From Saposhnikovia divaricata (Eukaryota > Streptophyta > Magnoliopsida > Apiales > Apiaceae), in assembly GCA_036435485.1 (NCBI GenBank), contig CM071599.1:9760803-9824802 (forward strand): DNA of 64,000 bases. The letters run 5' to 3'. Positions 34,227 through 45,378 of this stretch are shown piece after piece. The position numbers and the translations under genes were made by a program. The notes beneath the pieces are model-generated. The model worked only from the letters and a program-made list of their open reading frames with translations, was not told the origin of the DNA and ran no database searches. Numbering within the stretch: the first letter of the stretch is position 1; each line of letters opens with the position of its first letter.

Positions 34227-35357
34227 CTAATTTATAATCCGTGCAATGCATGGGTTTCTTGTATTATGTTATAAATTTTATTTAATATTATAATTATATT
34301 TTTATATAATCATTATTTTTAATAATTTTTTTAATTTTAATTTGATATAATTTAATATACTCATGTTTAAGAATTATATTAATGTTTCCTTATTATAAAC
34401 AACGTATACAATTTTTAATATATTTTATTAATAATTGAAAAATATGGTGTGATATTTTCGGTTATATATTAATGATTGTTAGATTTGTTGTAAATTTAAA
34501 AGGTAACGTATTTTAATTAGAAATGAAATATTAATAATTGAAAGATATGATGTGATATGATTGATCTTTTTAGGTGTTTATAAAAGTTAATATCTTCAAC
34601 TAAAAGTAAATGTGAAAAAGGCAACCGACTAATGGCCGTTAATTATATTATGTTATTATTTATTTTAGGTGTTATATTTTTCTTGAAAATTATGGTGTGA
34701 TATTTTCGGGTATATATTAACGATGGTAAGATTTGTTTTAAATTAAAAATGTAACGTGTTTTAATTCGAAAGAAAATATTAATAATCGGAAGATATGATA
34801 CTATTGATGTTTTTAAGTGTTTATAAAAGATAATATCTTCAACTAAAAGTAAATGTGAAAAAGACAATCGATTAATTACAGTTAATTTTATTATATTAAT
34901 GTGAAGAAGGCAATCGGCTAATTAACATTAATTTTATTATGTTAATCGACTAATTACCATTAATTATATTATGTTATTATTCATTTTAGGTGTTATATTT
35001 TTCTTGAAAATTATGGTGCGATATTTTCGGGTATATATATATATTAATGATTGTAAGATTTGTTTTAAATTAAAAAGGTAACGTGTTTTAATTCAAAAGG
35101 AAATATTAATGATGGAAAGATATGATACGATTGATGTTTTTACGTGTTTATAAAAGGTAAAATCTAGACTAATTACCATTAATTATATTTTGTTATTATT
35201 TATTTTAGGTGTATTTATATTTCGTTAGAATGAAGGATAAATAAGTAAATTCACGAAGTATCAAAAAACAGGTACCAAAAAATTGGTGGCAAAAAATAGG
35301 TACCAAAAAACAGGTACCAAAACTTTTAATGTTTCGGCTTTTATATAATAGTATAGA
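34227..35357 (-). mobile_element. Non-autonomous Helitron, 1.1 kb, decayed
   Basis: On the minus strand it begins TCTATACTATTATATAAAAG (from 35357) and ends with CCCATGCATTGCACGGAT, a mismatched hairpin, then TTAG at 34230-34227 (canonical CTAG with one change), between A and T. The interior consists of three to four imperfect repeats of ~230-320 bp that share gtgatattttcgggtatatatta and ttattttaggtgttatatttttc. Near its 5' end the word aggtaccaaaaaa is repeated. Confidence 0.65.
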
Positions 35358-36366
35358 TATAGATACAAGCTTGATTACATAAAGAAATCATAGGGCAATT
35401 ATAAAGAATTAAATATATTTAAATATATATATATACTCATATCGATGTGATTCGAATTACAGGCCATAATTCTAAGTTATATATGTTATTTTATATCATT
35501 TTTACATTTATTTTAATAGAAGTACTGATTATATATTTGAAACTCGTGACATGCTTGGCTGCTTTTTTCGATATGTAGCTTTTTTTTTTTTTTTTTAAAG
35601 AAAAGATCCATTAATAATAAGTCGTAAGGCATTTACAAAGATAATCAAATATTAACGAACACATAATACAGATCAAATCAAAATTTCTTCGTTAAAACTA
35701 CTATCGTCGAGTAGATCTTGCATTGTGGAGCATCCCTCGCACATAACGCTGAGATTTACAGCCTTCTTGGAGAAACAATCTAACGATTTGGTGTAGTTGT
35801 GAAGAAAATGTATACCTGATCTATCATAACGTATTCAAAACATCAACCATAACTGCGATACCATATAGACCCTCATCAACGAATCATAAAACAAACCAGA
35901 CAAACTCTCACAAAGAGAGACAAACAAACCAAACTCTCATAAGGAGAGACAAATAAACTCAATTAATGGGTATTCGGTTCGGTTAACTGAATACCGAATC
36001 GAAATAATTCGGTTCGGTTAATCGAATACCGAACCGAAATAATTGGATTCGGTTAACTGAATCGAAATAATTCAGTTCTAATTCGATTATGAAAATTTCT
36101 GTTATTAGGTATTTCGGTTTTTTAACCGAAATTACATAATTAACTGAAATATATAAAATATAATATTTTTTATTATATATTTATAATATTTATATAATAT
36201 TCATGCCATATATTCATATTATATTATATCTATATACATATATCAAATATTATATGTTAATACTAATTTTTTTTTCTTTTAATTGAAGTTTTTTTTGTTG
36301 AATTCAAGTAATTTATTGATAATTTGAAGTTTTTGAACTATACGGCTACTATTGATAAAGTGCTTC
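35358..36366. other. Repeat debris, possible LINE tail and ggttcggtt-type element
   Basis: A run of 18 t at about 35579 followed by aaagaaaagatccattaataa looks like the reversed poly(A) tail of a minus-strand LINE or retrocopy (weak). At 35966-36085 the motif ggttcggttaa/aataccgaa repeats several times. A related patch (aattcggtaatcgatttta, about 36990-37050) on the far side of the next MITE suggests one inverted element spanning both. No gene. Confidence 0.35.
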
Positions 36367-36642
36367 TACTCCCTCCCTCCCATCCATTTCTTTACACTTT
36401 CCTTTTTTGGACGTCCCATCCATTTCTTTACATTCCAAAAATAGTAAGTTTTAACAATAAAATACATAATTACATTCACTACTTCCCTCCACTTTTTCAA
36501 TACTTTACACTATTACACCCACTATTTCACTTATTTTAACAATAAAATCACTATTACACCCACTACTTCACTTATTTTAATCTTAATTCTTGGTCTCCGT
36601 GTTAAAAGCAAACGATAACAACTCAAAGGGACGGAGGGAGTA
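36367..36642. mobile_element. Stowaway-like MITE
   Basis: Starts tactccctccctcccatcc and ends aaagggacggagggagta, terminal inverted repeats of the Stowaway type with TA target sites. About 276 bp. A short internal duplication (cccatccatttctttacatt) is visible near the left end. Confidence 0.75.
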
Positions 36643-37164
36643 TTTAAATTAAAGTTTGTAATAATAATATGTTTTTATTTAAATTAAAGTTGAAACTGTT
36701 ATGACTCTATTCAAATTAAGGTTTATAGTAACAATATGCTTCTATTTAAATTGAACTTGAAACTGTTACAACTCTTGATTATTTATTGGCATCAAATTTT
36801 TTTACAATAATTGCATTTTGTTTTATAATTTTTATTAAATTTTAATTAATGACAATTAATAATGCTAGTTTGTTGACATTTATAGTTGATGTAGTTATTA
36901 TTTTTACACTTTTAATTTTTAAAAGCATTAAAAAAGGCAAAAGTAATTAAAAAAATAAAAAATGATTAAAAGAAATGTCTTTTTTTCTTAATTCGGTAAT
37001 CGATTTTAACCGAAATAAATATTTTGATTCGATAAAATAATCGAAATTATTTGGATTGTAAGTTTGAATGGTCAGGTCAGTTTTATTGTTTCTTGCCGAG
37101 TCAAAACAAACAGTGGTTTGTGGGCTTATGGTTCAAAAGCTCAGCCGAACGAATATATTGGTAT

Positions 37165-37705
37165 GAGAATTTTTGGGATATATTTTAAAATAAATTCATG
37201 CGAGTTCAATTTAAAATGGAAAATATCATACTAATATGGAGTTATGGCTTGTTAGCGGTCCTACTAATGATATCAGAGCCCATGATTCAATAATTGAATC
37301 TTGGGGGTTATGGGCTACGGTATTTTAATGTGGAGGTCCCCTCGGCGGTGATTGGAGATTTGTCGGGGTTTCTTATGTCGAAAGTCTTCCTGAAAGGTAG
37401 ATATGGCAGCGGTGCAAGCTGTTGACAGATTTATCATGGATGTAGGATCACATGTTATGTGGTTCTTGGTTTGAGAGGAAGATTATTGGGTGGTGTCAAC
37501 CCAATAATATATATAGAGGAAGATTATGTTATGTAGGACCACATGTTATGTGGTTCTTGTTTTAAGAGGAAGATTATAAGAGATAGTTCTCTTATATATA
37601 GAGCATGCGGTTAACTTCATTAGTATATGCCCAAAAACAAATTCGTGCGAGTTCGGTCCAAAGCGGACAATATTATATTAATGTAGAGTTATGACTTGCT
37701 GGCAT
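37165..37705 (+). mobile_element. TRIM/solo-LTR remnants in tandem
   Basis: Two related segments share aattc(a/g)tgcgagttc, (a/g)gcggacaatat-like and tatggagttatggcttg-like words (about 37190-37262 and 37645-37702). The first is followed by tgatatcagagcc (37268-37280), an initiator-Met primer site with one mismatch. The second ends at gcatatgggatctgat, a more decayed primer-like site. Between them acatgttatgtggttcttg occurs twice (37450 and 37535), followed by gaggaagatta. This fits an LTR, a primer site, a short interior and a second LTR. Confidence 0.6.
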
Positions 37706-37959
37706 ATGGGATCTGATCAAATGCAAATGTCTACCACAAAAATATGTATACTACAAACTTTTTACGATATATTTATAGCAGGATTTTTAATGTAAAAATA
37801 GGCATCCCAATTTTCTACATACCGTAGAAATTTTTTACAAATACGATTTGTTGGAAACAATCGTTTGTTGGTGACCGCATACCCTTTCATATTACAATGA
37901 AAAAGCAATTACTCCGTACCATCGGATCGGTCTCCATTCGATTATATCTAGACAATACA
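37706..37959. other. Short intergenic spacer
   Basis: No gene seen; it ends at the gactt target site of the copia element (37960-37964). Confidence 0.4.
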
Positions 37960-37964
37960 GACTT

Positions 37965-38150
37965 TGTTGTAAAACGTGATTCATGATTATCATTTTAGTC
38001 AAATATGGCTAGCACTTAGTTTCCTATAAATACATTACATTTGTAAGTGAAATTTTTGTACCAAGCAGCCATAAATTCTATACTGCTTCTCTTATCTCTC
38101 TACTCTTTTTCTCTAGCAGTTACTGTTATTATAGCTAGTATATTATAACA
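37965..38150 (+). repeat. 5' LTR of copia element
   Basis: 186 bp, tgttgtaaaacg...tattataaca. Contains cctataaataca (TATA-like, about 38023) and a CT-rich tail. The sequence right after the LTR (cgttttcagcacgaag) is not the usual TGGTATCAGAGC primer site. Confidence 0.95.
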
Positions 38151-38208
38151 CGTTTTCAGCACGAAGCCCTGCCGGAACTGAGAAGGTATAATTTTATTTT
38201 TATACATA

Positions 38209-38394
38209 TATGGTCGGAGCACCGCCTACTATAAAATCTAAATTCATATGGTCGGTTAATCCGCCTAATATACAGGATTTTTTTTTACATGGTCGGTTAA
38301 TCCGCCTACTATACCGGATTTTTATTTACATGGTCGGTTAATCCGCCTACTATACCGAATTTTTATTTACATGGTCGGTTAATCCGCCTACGGG
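38209..38394 (+). repeat. Minisatellite in copia leader
   Basis: Five tandem copies of a ~41-bp unit with the core atggtcggttaatccgccta. The first copy diverges (ggagcaccgcc). It lies in the untranslated leader before gag. Confidence 0.9.
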
Positions 38395-38740
38395 AATCTT
38401 CCAAAAAAAAAAAAAGGAAACTCTGAACTTAATGGTCTTAAAAGAGAAATGCCAATACCACTATCAAAATGTGCTTTATTATGCTGTTGATTAATTATTA
38501 ATTATCGTAAAATAACCTTTGTGCACGAACTAACTTATGCAGGATTTTCTACCTAAATATATTTATAAATTTATTTATGTTTAAATCAAAAATTGATTAT
38601 GTTAACGTAATTTTAATATTTATATTACGTTACCTATTATTCTATACTACAATTTTTATTATATGATACATGATTAATTGTTCATGTCTTAATATGCCAT
38701 ATTGCTATACCATGTTTTAAATATTTATTTTACGTTCAGA

Positions 38741-39766
38741 ATGGCGAATCTTGCAAAATTAGACTTTGTTGCTTTGGATGTGTCCGAGGATAATTATCTG
38801 TCTTGGGTACTCGATGCGGAATTACACCTTAGTGCCAACGGGCTAAAGGATACCATAGAAACAGGAAAAACCCCAACTGTTGAACAAAATGCCAAAGCAA
38901 TTATTTTCCTTAGTCACCACATTCACGAAAACTTAAAATCTGAATACCTCACAGTTAAAAATCCACTCACCCTTTGGACCAATCTCAAAGAAAGATTTGA
39001 CCACCAAAAACTTGTCCATTTGCCACATGCCCGTTATGACTGGATCAATTTAAGATTACAAGATTTTAAATCTGTTGCTGAATATAATTCTGCCTTGTTC
39101 AAAATAAGCTCAAAGCTAATCTTGTGTGGTGAGAAAATTACTGATACTGAGATGATTGAAAAGACCCTTTCGACCTTCCACCCCAACACTATGATCTTGG
39201 CACAACAATACAGGGAACGCAATTTCCAAAAATATAGTGAGCTGATTTCTCTCCTTCTTGTAGCTGAGAAAAACAATGAGTTGTTGCTTAAAAATCATCA
39301 GATACGTCCCACAGGCTCTGCCCAGTTACCTGAAGTACATAACACGTCATTCCGGAAGAATGATCGTGGGAAAGGGCATAGAGGAGGACGAGATTATGGA
39401 CGAAATCGTGGACGTGGAAATTTTCGTGGTCGATTTAGAAATCATTATAACTCTGGCCACCTGAAGTGGCAGCGTGATGGCTACAACAACTCTAGCCACC
39501 AGAAGCGGCAAAATGAGGTGTTAAATAAAAGAAAGGCACCACAAGAAGGAGACACTAGAGATATATGCTTTAGGTGTGGGGCTCATGGGCATTGGACTCG
39601 TACTTGTCACACACCCAGACATCTTGTAGATCATTACGAGTCATCCCAAAAGCAGAATAGGCAAAGGGTGGAAACAAATTTGGCTAGCTTTAATGATGAA
39701 CCAATCACCAAGACCTCAAATGAACTAGATACTGGCGCTAACCTTTATTATGGCCTAGATGAATAG
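38741..39766 (+). CDS. gag: Copia gag polyprotein
   Basis: Retrotransposon capsid-type protein, 341 codons from MANLAKLDFVALDVSE. An in-frame ATG 13 codons upstream exists, but plant relatives start at this motif. The N-terminal half is the UBN2/Copia gag fold (WTNLKERFDHQK, YDWINLRLQDFK). An Arg/Gly-rich basic stretch (about residues 210-240) follows. Then comes a zinc knuckle CFRCGAHGHWTRTC of the CX2CX4HX4C type, near residue 280. The frame ends in TAG before the protease. Gag is intact even though pol is not, so this part could in principle still be translated. Confidence 0.9.
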   Translation: MANLAKLDFVALDVSEDNYLSWVLDAELHLSANGLKDTIETGKTPTVEQNAKAIIFLSHHIHENLKSEYLTVKNPLTLWTNLKERFDHQKLVHLPHARYDWINLRLQDFKSVAEYNSALFKISSKLILCGEKITDTEMIEKTLSTFHPNTMILAQQYRERNFQKYSELISLLLVAEKNNELLLKNHQIRPTGSAQLPEVHNTSFRKNDRGKGHRGGRDYGRNRGRGNFRGRFRNHYNSGHLKWQRDGYNNSSHQKRQNEVLNKRKAPQEGDTRDICFRCGAHGHWTRTCHTPRHLVDHYESSQKQNRQRVETNLASFNDEPITKTSNELDTGANLYYGLDE

Positions 39767-39913
39767 TTTTCATATGTATCTCTTTGAATTTATGTTCCTT
39801 ATGTATCTGCTTCAATTTCATGTTTTTATATACTTGTTTTATGCTCTTGCTTTAAGTATATGGTTTGCTTTAATAAAATTATTGTTCACTGATATATGTG
39901 CACAGCATAAAAT
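39767..39913 (+). other. Intron-like spacer between gag and pol
   Basis: T-rich 147-bp stretch between the gag stop and the first Met of the pol frame, ending tatatgtgcacag before the pol frame. It looks like the 3' end of an intron, so gag and pol could be separated by splicing or re-initiation. No direct evidence. Confidence 0.4.
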
Positions 39914-42250
39914 ATGGGATATTTATGCATTGCTGATTGCGCCACCACTCACACAATTCTACAGAATCAGAAATACTTCTCACAGTTTACTAAAACCAGC
40001 TCACTTGTTTGGACGATTTCGGGTACATCAGATATAATAGAGGGTTTTGGGAAAGCCAGTTTTATCCTACCAAACGAGACACAAATTCACATACATAATG
40101 CTCTATATTCTAGTAAATCCACTAGAAATCTTTTAAGTTTTAAAGACATTCATCTTAATGGTTTTCACGTAGAAACTACTAGTGAGAATGAAAAAGAATG
40201 TCTCCTTATCACTTCAACCTTTTCAGGTCAAAAGAAAACCTTAGAAAAATTACAGTCAATATCTTCTGGATTATATGCTACCCAAATTATAGTCATTGAG
40301 TCTCATAGTATCACCATTCCGAAAATCATAGACCCAAAATCATTCACCCTTTGGCATGAAAGACTTGGTCATCCAGGAGTATCTATGATGCGTCGTATTA
40401 TAGAAAATTCTGTTGGACATCCCCTTAAAGATCAAAAGGTCATACCATACAATGAACTTCCTTGTTCAGCATGTTCTTTAGGAAAACTAATTGTTCGACC
40501 ATCTCCAGTAAAACTTCAAAACAAGTCTCCAAATTTCTTAGAAAGAATCCAAGGTGACATTTGTGGTCCTATTCATCCGTCATTCGGTCCATTCAGATAT
40601 TTCATGGTTCTAATTGATGCCTCAACTAGATGGTCACATGTCTGTCTACTCTCTACACGAAATACATCCTTTGCAAAACTTCTTGCTCAAACAATCAAAT
40701 TGCGAGCCCAATTTCCTGACCATCCCATTAAATCGATTCGACTTGATAATGCTGCTGAATTTACATCTGCAACTTTTAATGATTATTGTATGTTAGTAGG
40801 AATTTCAGTCGAACACTCTATAGCTCACGTACATACACAAAATGGCTTAGCAGAATCCCTAATTAAAAGGCTTCAACTTATCGCACGTCCTTTACTTTTG
40901 AGAGCCAAATTATCTACATCCATTTGGGGCCACGCAATACTCCATGCTGCAAATATAATTAGGATAAGACCATCTACTTACCACAAACAATCCCCTCAAC
41001 AGTTAGTTCTTGGTCAAGTTCCTGATATTTCTCACTTTAAGATTTTTGGTTGTGCTGTATATGTTCCCATTGCACTCCCACAGAGATCTAAAATGGGTCC
41101 ACAAAGGAGAGTAGGCATATATGTTGGTTTTGACTCACCATCTATCATAAGATATCTTGAACCGTTAACCGGTGATGTGTTTACTGCTCGTTATGCTGAT
41201 TGTCATTTTGAGGAGTCTGTGTTTCCTCCATTAGGGGGAGATAATGTTTTGCATAAATTAAATTCTGAACTATCATGGAATGCATCAGGATTATATTCTA
41301 TTGATCCACGTACTAAACAATGTGAATATGAGGTTTTAAGAATCATTCATATGCAAAATATTGCTAATCAAATGCCGGATGCTTTTAATGATTCCAGACT
41401 TATTATAAAATCGCATAGACCTGCCGTTAATGCTCCGGCCAGGGTTGAAATCCCTATTCATAAATCAATTCCTGAAGAATTGGTTGGTGATTCAAAACCA
41501 CGCCAGAAGCGTGGTAGACCAATTGGTGCAAAAGATGTTATACCACGAAAACGGAAATTGAATGGATCTGCCCCTGAAATGGCAAATGTTCCTGAAGTAA
41601 CTACATCAAATACCCCAGAAGTGGTATCACCTCCTGAAGAGGTTCAAGCCCCTGAAGTGGCCGTGACAAAACCACCCGAAGTGGTATTACCTCTAGAAGA
41701 GGATATTGTCTCTGAAGTGGTACATGCTTCCATAGAAGCAAAGGTACCTGAAAATTGTGAGATCTCAATGAGTTATGTACATAATGGAAAATTACTGGAT
41801 CGTGGGAGTACCGAGGTTGATGATTTATATGCTTTTTCTGTGGCATGTGATATTATTATGAACTCCGATCCTGAACCACAAAGTGTGGTAGAATGTCGAC
41901 AAAGAGATGATTGGCCAAAATGGAAAATTGCAATCCAGGAAGAATTGCAATCCTTGCGCAAGAGAAGTGTTTTTGGACCTGCAGTCCAAACACCAGCCGG
42001 TATAATCCCCGTCGGAAATAGATGGGTGTTTGTACGAAAACGAAATGAGAGAAATGAAATTGTAAGATATAAGGCCCGGCTGGTAGCCCAGGGATTCTCT
42101 CAAATGCCTGGTTTTGATTACCAGGAAACTTACTCTCCTGTAATGGATGGAGTTACTTTTCGTTTTCTGATGAGTATGGCTTGTATGGAAAGATTGGAAA
42201 CACGTCTCATGGATGTTGTGACAGCCTACATTTATACTCAGTTAAATTGC
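39914..42250 (+). pseudogene. pol: Copia pol: protease, integrase, N-terminal reverse transcriptase
   Basis: The open frame starts MGYLCIADCATTHTIL; DCATTH stands at the usual aspartic protease site (plant relatives often have DSATTH). The integrase follows: the zinc-binding HERLGHPG region with CSACSLGK, then the catalytic triad D (GDICGPI, codon 40556), D (LDNAAEF, 40745) and E (NGLAES, 40853), all present. FGCAVYVP and GIYVGFDSPS mark the integrase C-terminus. Reverse transcriptase begins WKIAIQEELQSL...GNRWVFVRKR...YKARLVAQGFSQ. At AYIYTQLN (about 42225) a deletion of roughly 30 codons joins out of frame to the next RT segment. The polyprotein therefore stops early and the polymerase is dead. 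Confidence 0.92.
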
Positions 42251-42674
42251 AACGATCATTATATGGTTTGAAACAATCTGGTCGTATGTGGTACAACAGG
42301 CTTAGTGAATATTTATTGAATGATGGGTATATAAATAATCAAGTGTGTTTATCAAAAGGTCACAATCTGGTTTTGTTATTATTGCAGTATATGTGGATGA
42401 TTTGAATATTGTAGGTACTTCTGAAGATATTAATAACGCTGCTACCTATTTGAAAAATGAGTTTGAAATGAAAGATCTTGGAAAGACAAGATTTTGTTTA
42501 GGTATACAGGTGGAACACTTATCTTCAGGCATATTTATTCATCAGTCAACCTACACAGAAAAAGTTCTTGATCGGTTCTACATGGACAAAGCTCATCCAC
42601 TAACTACACCAATGGTTGTTCGGTCACTAGAAGTTGAGAAGGATCCTTTCCGTCCTAGAAAAGAAGATGAAGAT
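42233..42674 (+). pseudogene. pol: Copia reverse transcriptase, central fragments
   Basis: After the deletion the second frame gives KLQRSLYGLKQSGRMWYNRL. A one-base shift at about 42344 leads into VFIKRSQSGFVIIAVYVDDL, which contains the catalytic YVDD (42390-42401) and continues to LGIQVEHLSSGIF and the connection region. The frame is cut at 42674 by the gypsy insertion and continues beyond it at 48631. At least two lesions besides the insertion make it non-functional. Confidence 0.9.
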
Positions 42675-44066
42675 TGATAGAATATAATTTACATATATTT
42701 TAGAGGATTTTATTCCCACATTTAATGAGCTTTTGCGAATAATCGTGTCGATTTAATAAGTTTTATTGGAGTTTATTGCAGGAAATAAATAATTCCCAAA
42801 CTTGGAAGGAATTGAGTTTATTTGGACTTAAATTACTAGAAAATTCGTAACTATTGGGCAGCTTGCGTGTACATCACTGTTTGGGCCATAACTTGAGTTT
42901 CAGACATCAGAATTGGGTGATCTTACAGCCCACGCGAAGATAACAGAATTTTCTACAAGTCAAAGGTGGTCCAATATCAATATTCCAACTGGAGAAGCCC
43001 AGAAACAGGCCTGAAAGACAGATGACGAATTTCACTTCCTGGAATCCTATTTCAATTCTAATTACGGCAAATCTTGGACAACAAATTCTTATCCAACACA
43101 AAGAGGGAAATTACCAGAAGTCTACGAGGCTTATCTAATTCAAGGAGGATATTTCTTTTTTTTTTATTCCTACTTCTATTACAATTGTAATATTTTATTA
43201 GCTGTTTCCTACTTAGTTTTGGTTAGCTAATTTTTAGGCTCCTGGTGCCTATATAAACACATCTAGGGGTATTGTTTTATGATCCAATCTTAGAGATCAA
43301 AAGCATTGGTACGTATACTTTTGTAAACACTTTTTCTCTATTCTTATAATTATGTGTTCTTATATTCATTCTTGTTTTGTTAATTCAATCATGTGTGAGT
43401 AGTTTATTAATCTAGGGTTGAGTTGAACCCTAGTTATGGTCGATGTGTGAATTCCCCAATTTGATTGTTTAATTGCTCTTGCTTATTGAGTTGTTTTAAT
43501 TAGCAATTGCAGATCAGACGTGATTATGTGTATTGTTTGAACCATTATCTATTTATCAACGAGAGTTGGATTTAGATGGTTGTGATTTATCCAATAAGAA
43601 CATGAACTTCTCCATGAGAATAGGTAGAACGGATTGTTAGGAAGTTAGGGTGCTGTTATTAATGTCTCTGAATTGCATGATACCATGAGAATAGGCTTGA
43701 TTGTATTTTAGAGAAGCCATTAATACCCGAGAGGGATTATTGGTATTTATAGGGCGCATCTTTCCTGTTGAGTATCATACGATTAATTGGGGAGGAAAAT
43801 TCACAATTGCATTGACCATGCTAGTGGGGATACTTAATTCTGGATGTTTTTAGATCTGATTAGTATAAACACAATTCTTCTTAGTATAAATTAGTTTAAT
43901 TAAATCCTCAAAATTTATTGTGTTACTTGCTTAGCTAAATTAAATCAGAAAAAGACTGGTGATTGGCACTTTTGTCTCTGTGGGAACGACTCTGACTTAC
44001 CCTACTGCATAGTTAGAAGGATTTGTTAGATTTTTATTATTTGATAGGCACGCGACAGCCTTGTCA
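42675..44066 (+). repeat. 5' LTR of gypsy element
   Basis: 1392 bp, tgatagaatata...acagccttgtca. Contains gcctatataaaca (about 43248), a plausible TATA box, with likely transcription start downstream. A 64-codon minus-strand open frame occurs identically in both LTRs and is not a gene. Confidence 0.95.
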
Positions 44067-44072
44067 AATTTT

Positions 44073-44090
44073 TGGCGCCGCTGCCGGGGA
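44073..44090 (+). promoter_or_regulatory. Primer binding site of gypsy element
   Basis: tggcgccgctgccgggga, 6 bp after the 5' LTR. This 18-mer is common in plant Ty3/gypsy elements of the Athila/Tat type and marks the start of minus-strand DNA synthesis. Confidence 0.85.
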
Positions 44091-44274
44091 CAAAGCAGTG
44101 TTAGATTAGTTAATTTTTGAGTTAGTTTGGCCAAGTTGTTTAGTTGTGTTGCTTCGGCTATTATTCTTGTTCTGTTTGATCTTTGCTTGTGGTTTTTCTT
44201 GTTTCTTGTAAAATTGATTTTCAGATTCCTATGACAAGAAATTAAGCGAGTAAAGAGAGGAGCAAGAAGAAAGC

Positions 44275-45378
44275 ATGGAGGCATTGGTTGAGACTATGCG
44301 GGCATTTTCTCAAAAGATCAATGATATTGAGTCAAGAAATTCTTCTTTGTTTGCCACTTGTGATGTTTGCGGTATACAGGGCCATACTCAAAATAATTGC
44401 CAATTTAATATCCCTTACTACCCAATTCAAACACAATTTTGGGATGGTAATAATTTTTACAATACCCATGACCACCCTCACCAGCCATCACAATATAATC
44501 CTTATGCTGATACTTACACTTCTGGTTGGGAAGATTACACTAATTTTTCCTACCAAGACAATCCACCTCAGCCACCTGGTTTTCAACAAGCTCAACCTCA
44601 GAAATCTAACTTGGAGAATCTCATGGAAAGTTTTATTGCTATGCAATCAAGGAAGAATGAGCACTTCGATTCTAGCATTAACGAGATAAAGGCTCACAAC
44701 AAACTGATGGAAAACACTATCGCTCAGATTTCTCAACAGTTAAGCCAGCTCAATAAATCTTCAGGCCAACTTCCTGGTCAAACTGAGCAACCACAAAGGG
44801 GTCATATCAATGATGCAACTTTGTGGAGTGGTACGGAGTTCAAAGAGTCACCAAACGAGGTTAGTAACAGTAAGCTAATTTTTGATGATTTTGATGATGA
44901 AGATGGTCATTTTGATAGTCCTACTCTTATTGACCCATACGCTTCTCAAGAAATTAACTTGTGTGAAAACTCTTTTGATAATAATGATGTTGATTTCTTA
45001 GATGACTCTCTTTGCATGCTATTTGACGATGATGATAGTATGTTTGTGGAAGATATAAATTTAAATAAGGATATTGTGATTCCCATTGTGGTAGATGAGA
45101 TAGAACCGAATTTGGATACGCTTGACTTGAAGAATGCTAAGATTGAGAATGTATATATGCCTGTTGCAGACCCGATTTGGGAGGGATTTGTGAAAAGTAG
45201 TCATAAATGTTTTGATGCGGATTTTGCTAAATATTTTCACATCCCGAAATTTCGTGAGCATCACATGAGTCTCACGTGCCAATTTATGTATCTTCTTGGT
45301 TATCTAATTGGTGCTCACATCACTAGATTAATTCAAATTAGGAGATATGTACATCTATATGCTTTTTCGCCAGGATAA
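44275..45378 (+). CDS. Partial gag-like protein of gypsy element
   Basis: 367 codons. Near the N-terminus CDVCGIQGHTQNNC (residues 29-42) is a zinc knuckle CX2CX4HX4C. Next is a Tyr/Pro/Gln-rich stretch (YNPYADTYTSGWEDY... NPPQPPGFQQ) and a helical, Gln-rich segment (LENLMESFIAMQS...ISQQLSQL), the arrangement seen after the capsid in plant Ty3/gypsy gag. The capsid itself is missing upstream. The second half is acidic (DDFDDEDG, DDDDSMFVEDI) and ends with a region containing HMSLTCQFMYLLGYLIG that does not look like gag. Because the LTRs look identical, this open frame may be kept as part of the element rather than be a recent break. Confidence 0.75.
   Translation: MEALVETMRAFSQKINDIESRNSSLFATCDVCGIQGHTQNNCQFNIPYYPIQTQFWDGNNFYNTHDHPHQPSQYNPYADTYTSGWEDYTNFSYQDNPPQPPGFQQAQPQKSNLENLMESFIAMQSRKNEHFDSSINEIKAHNKLMENTIAQISQQLSQLNKSSGQLPGQTEQPQRGHINDATLWSGTEFKESPNEVSNSKLIFDDFDDEDGHFDSPTLIDPYASQEINLCENSFDNNDVDFLDDSLCMLFDDDDSMFVEDINLNKDIVIPIVVDEIEPNLDTLDLKNAKIENVYMPVADPIWEGFVKSSHKCFDADFAKYFHIPKFREHHMSLTCQFMYLLGYLIGAHITRLIQIRRYVHLYAFSPG

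Noticed and set aside
42907..43101. Minus-strand 64-codon frame, identical at 47471-47665
   Set aside because: Identical because it sits in both gypsy LTRs; no family resemblance.
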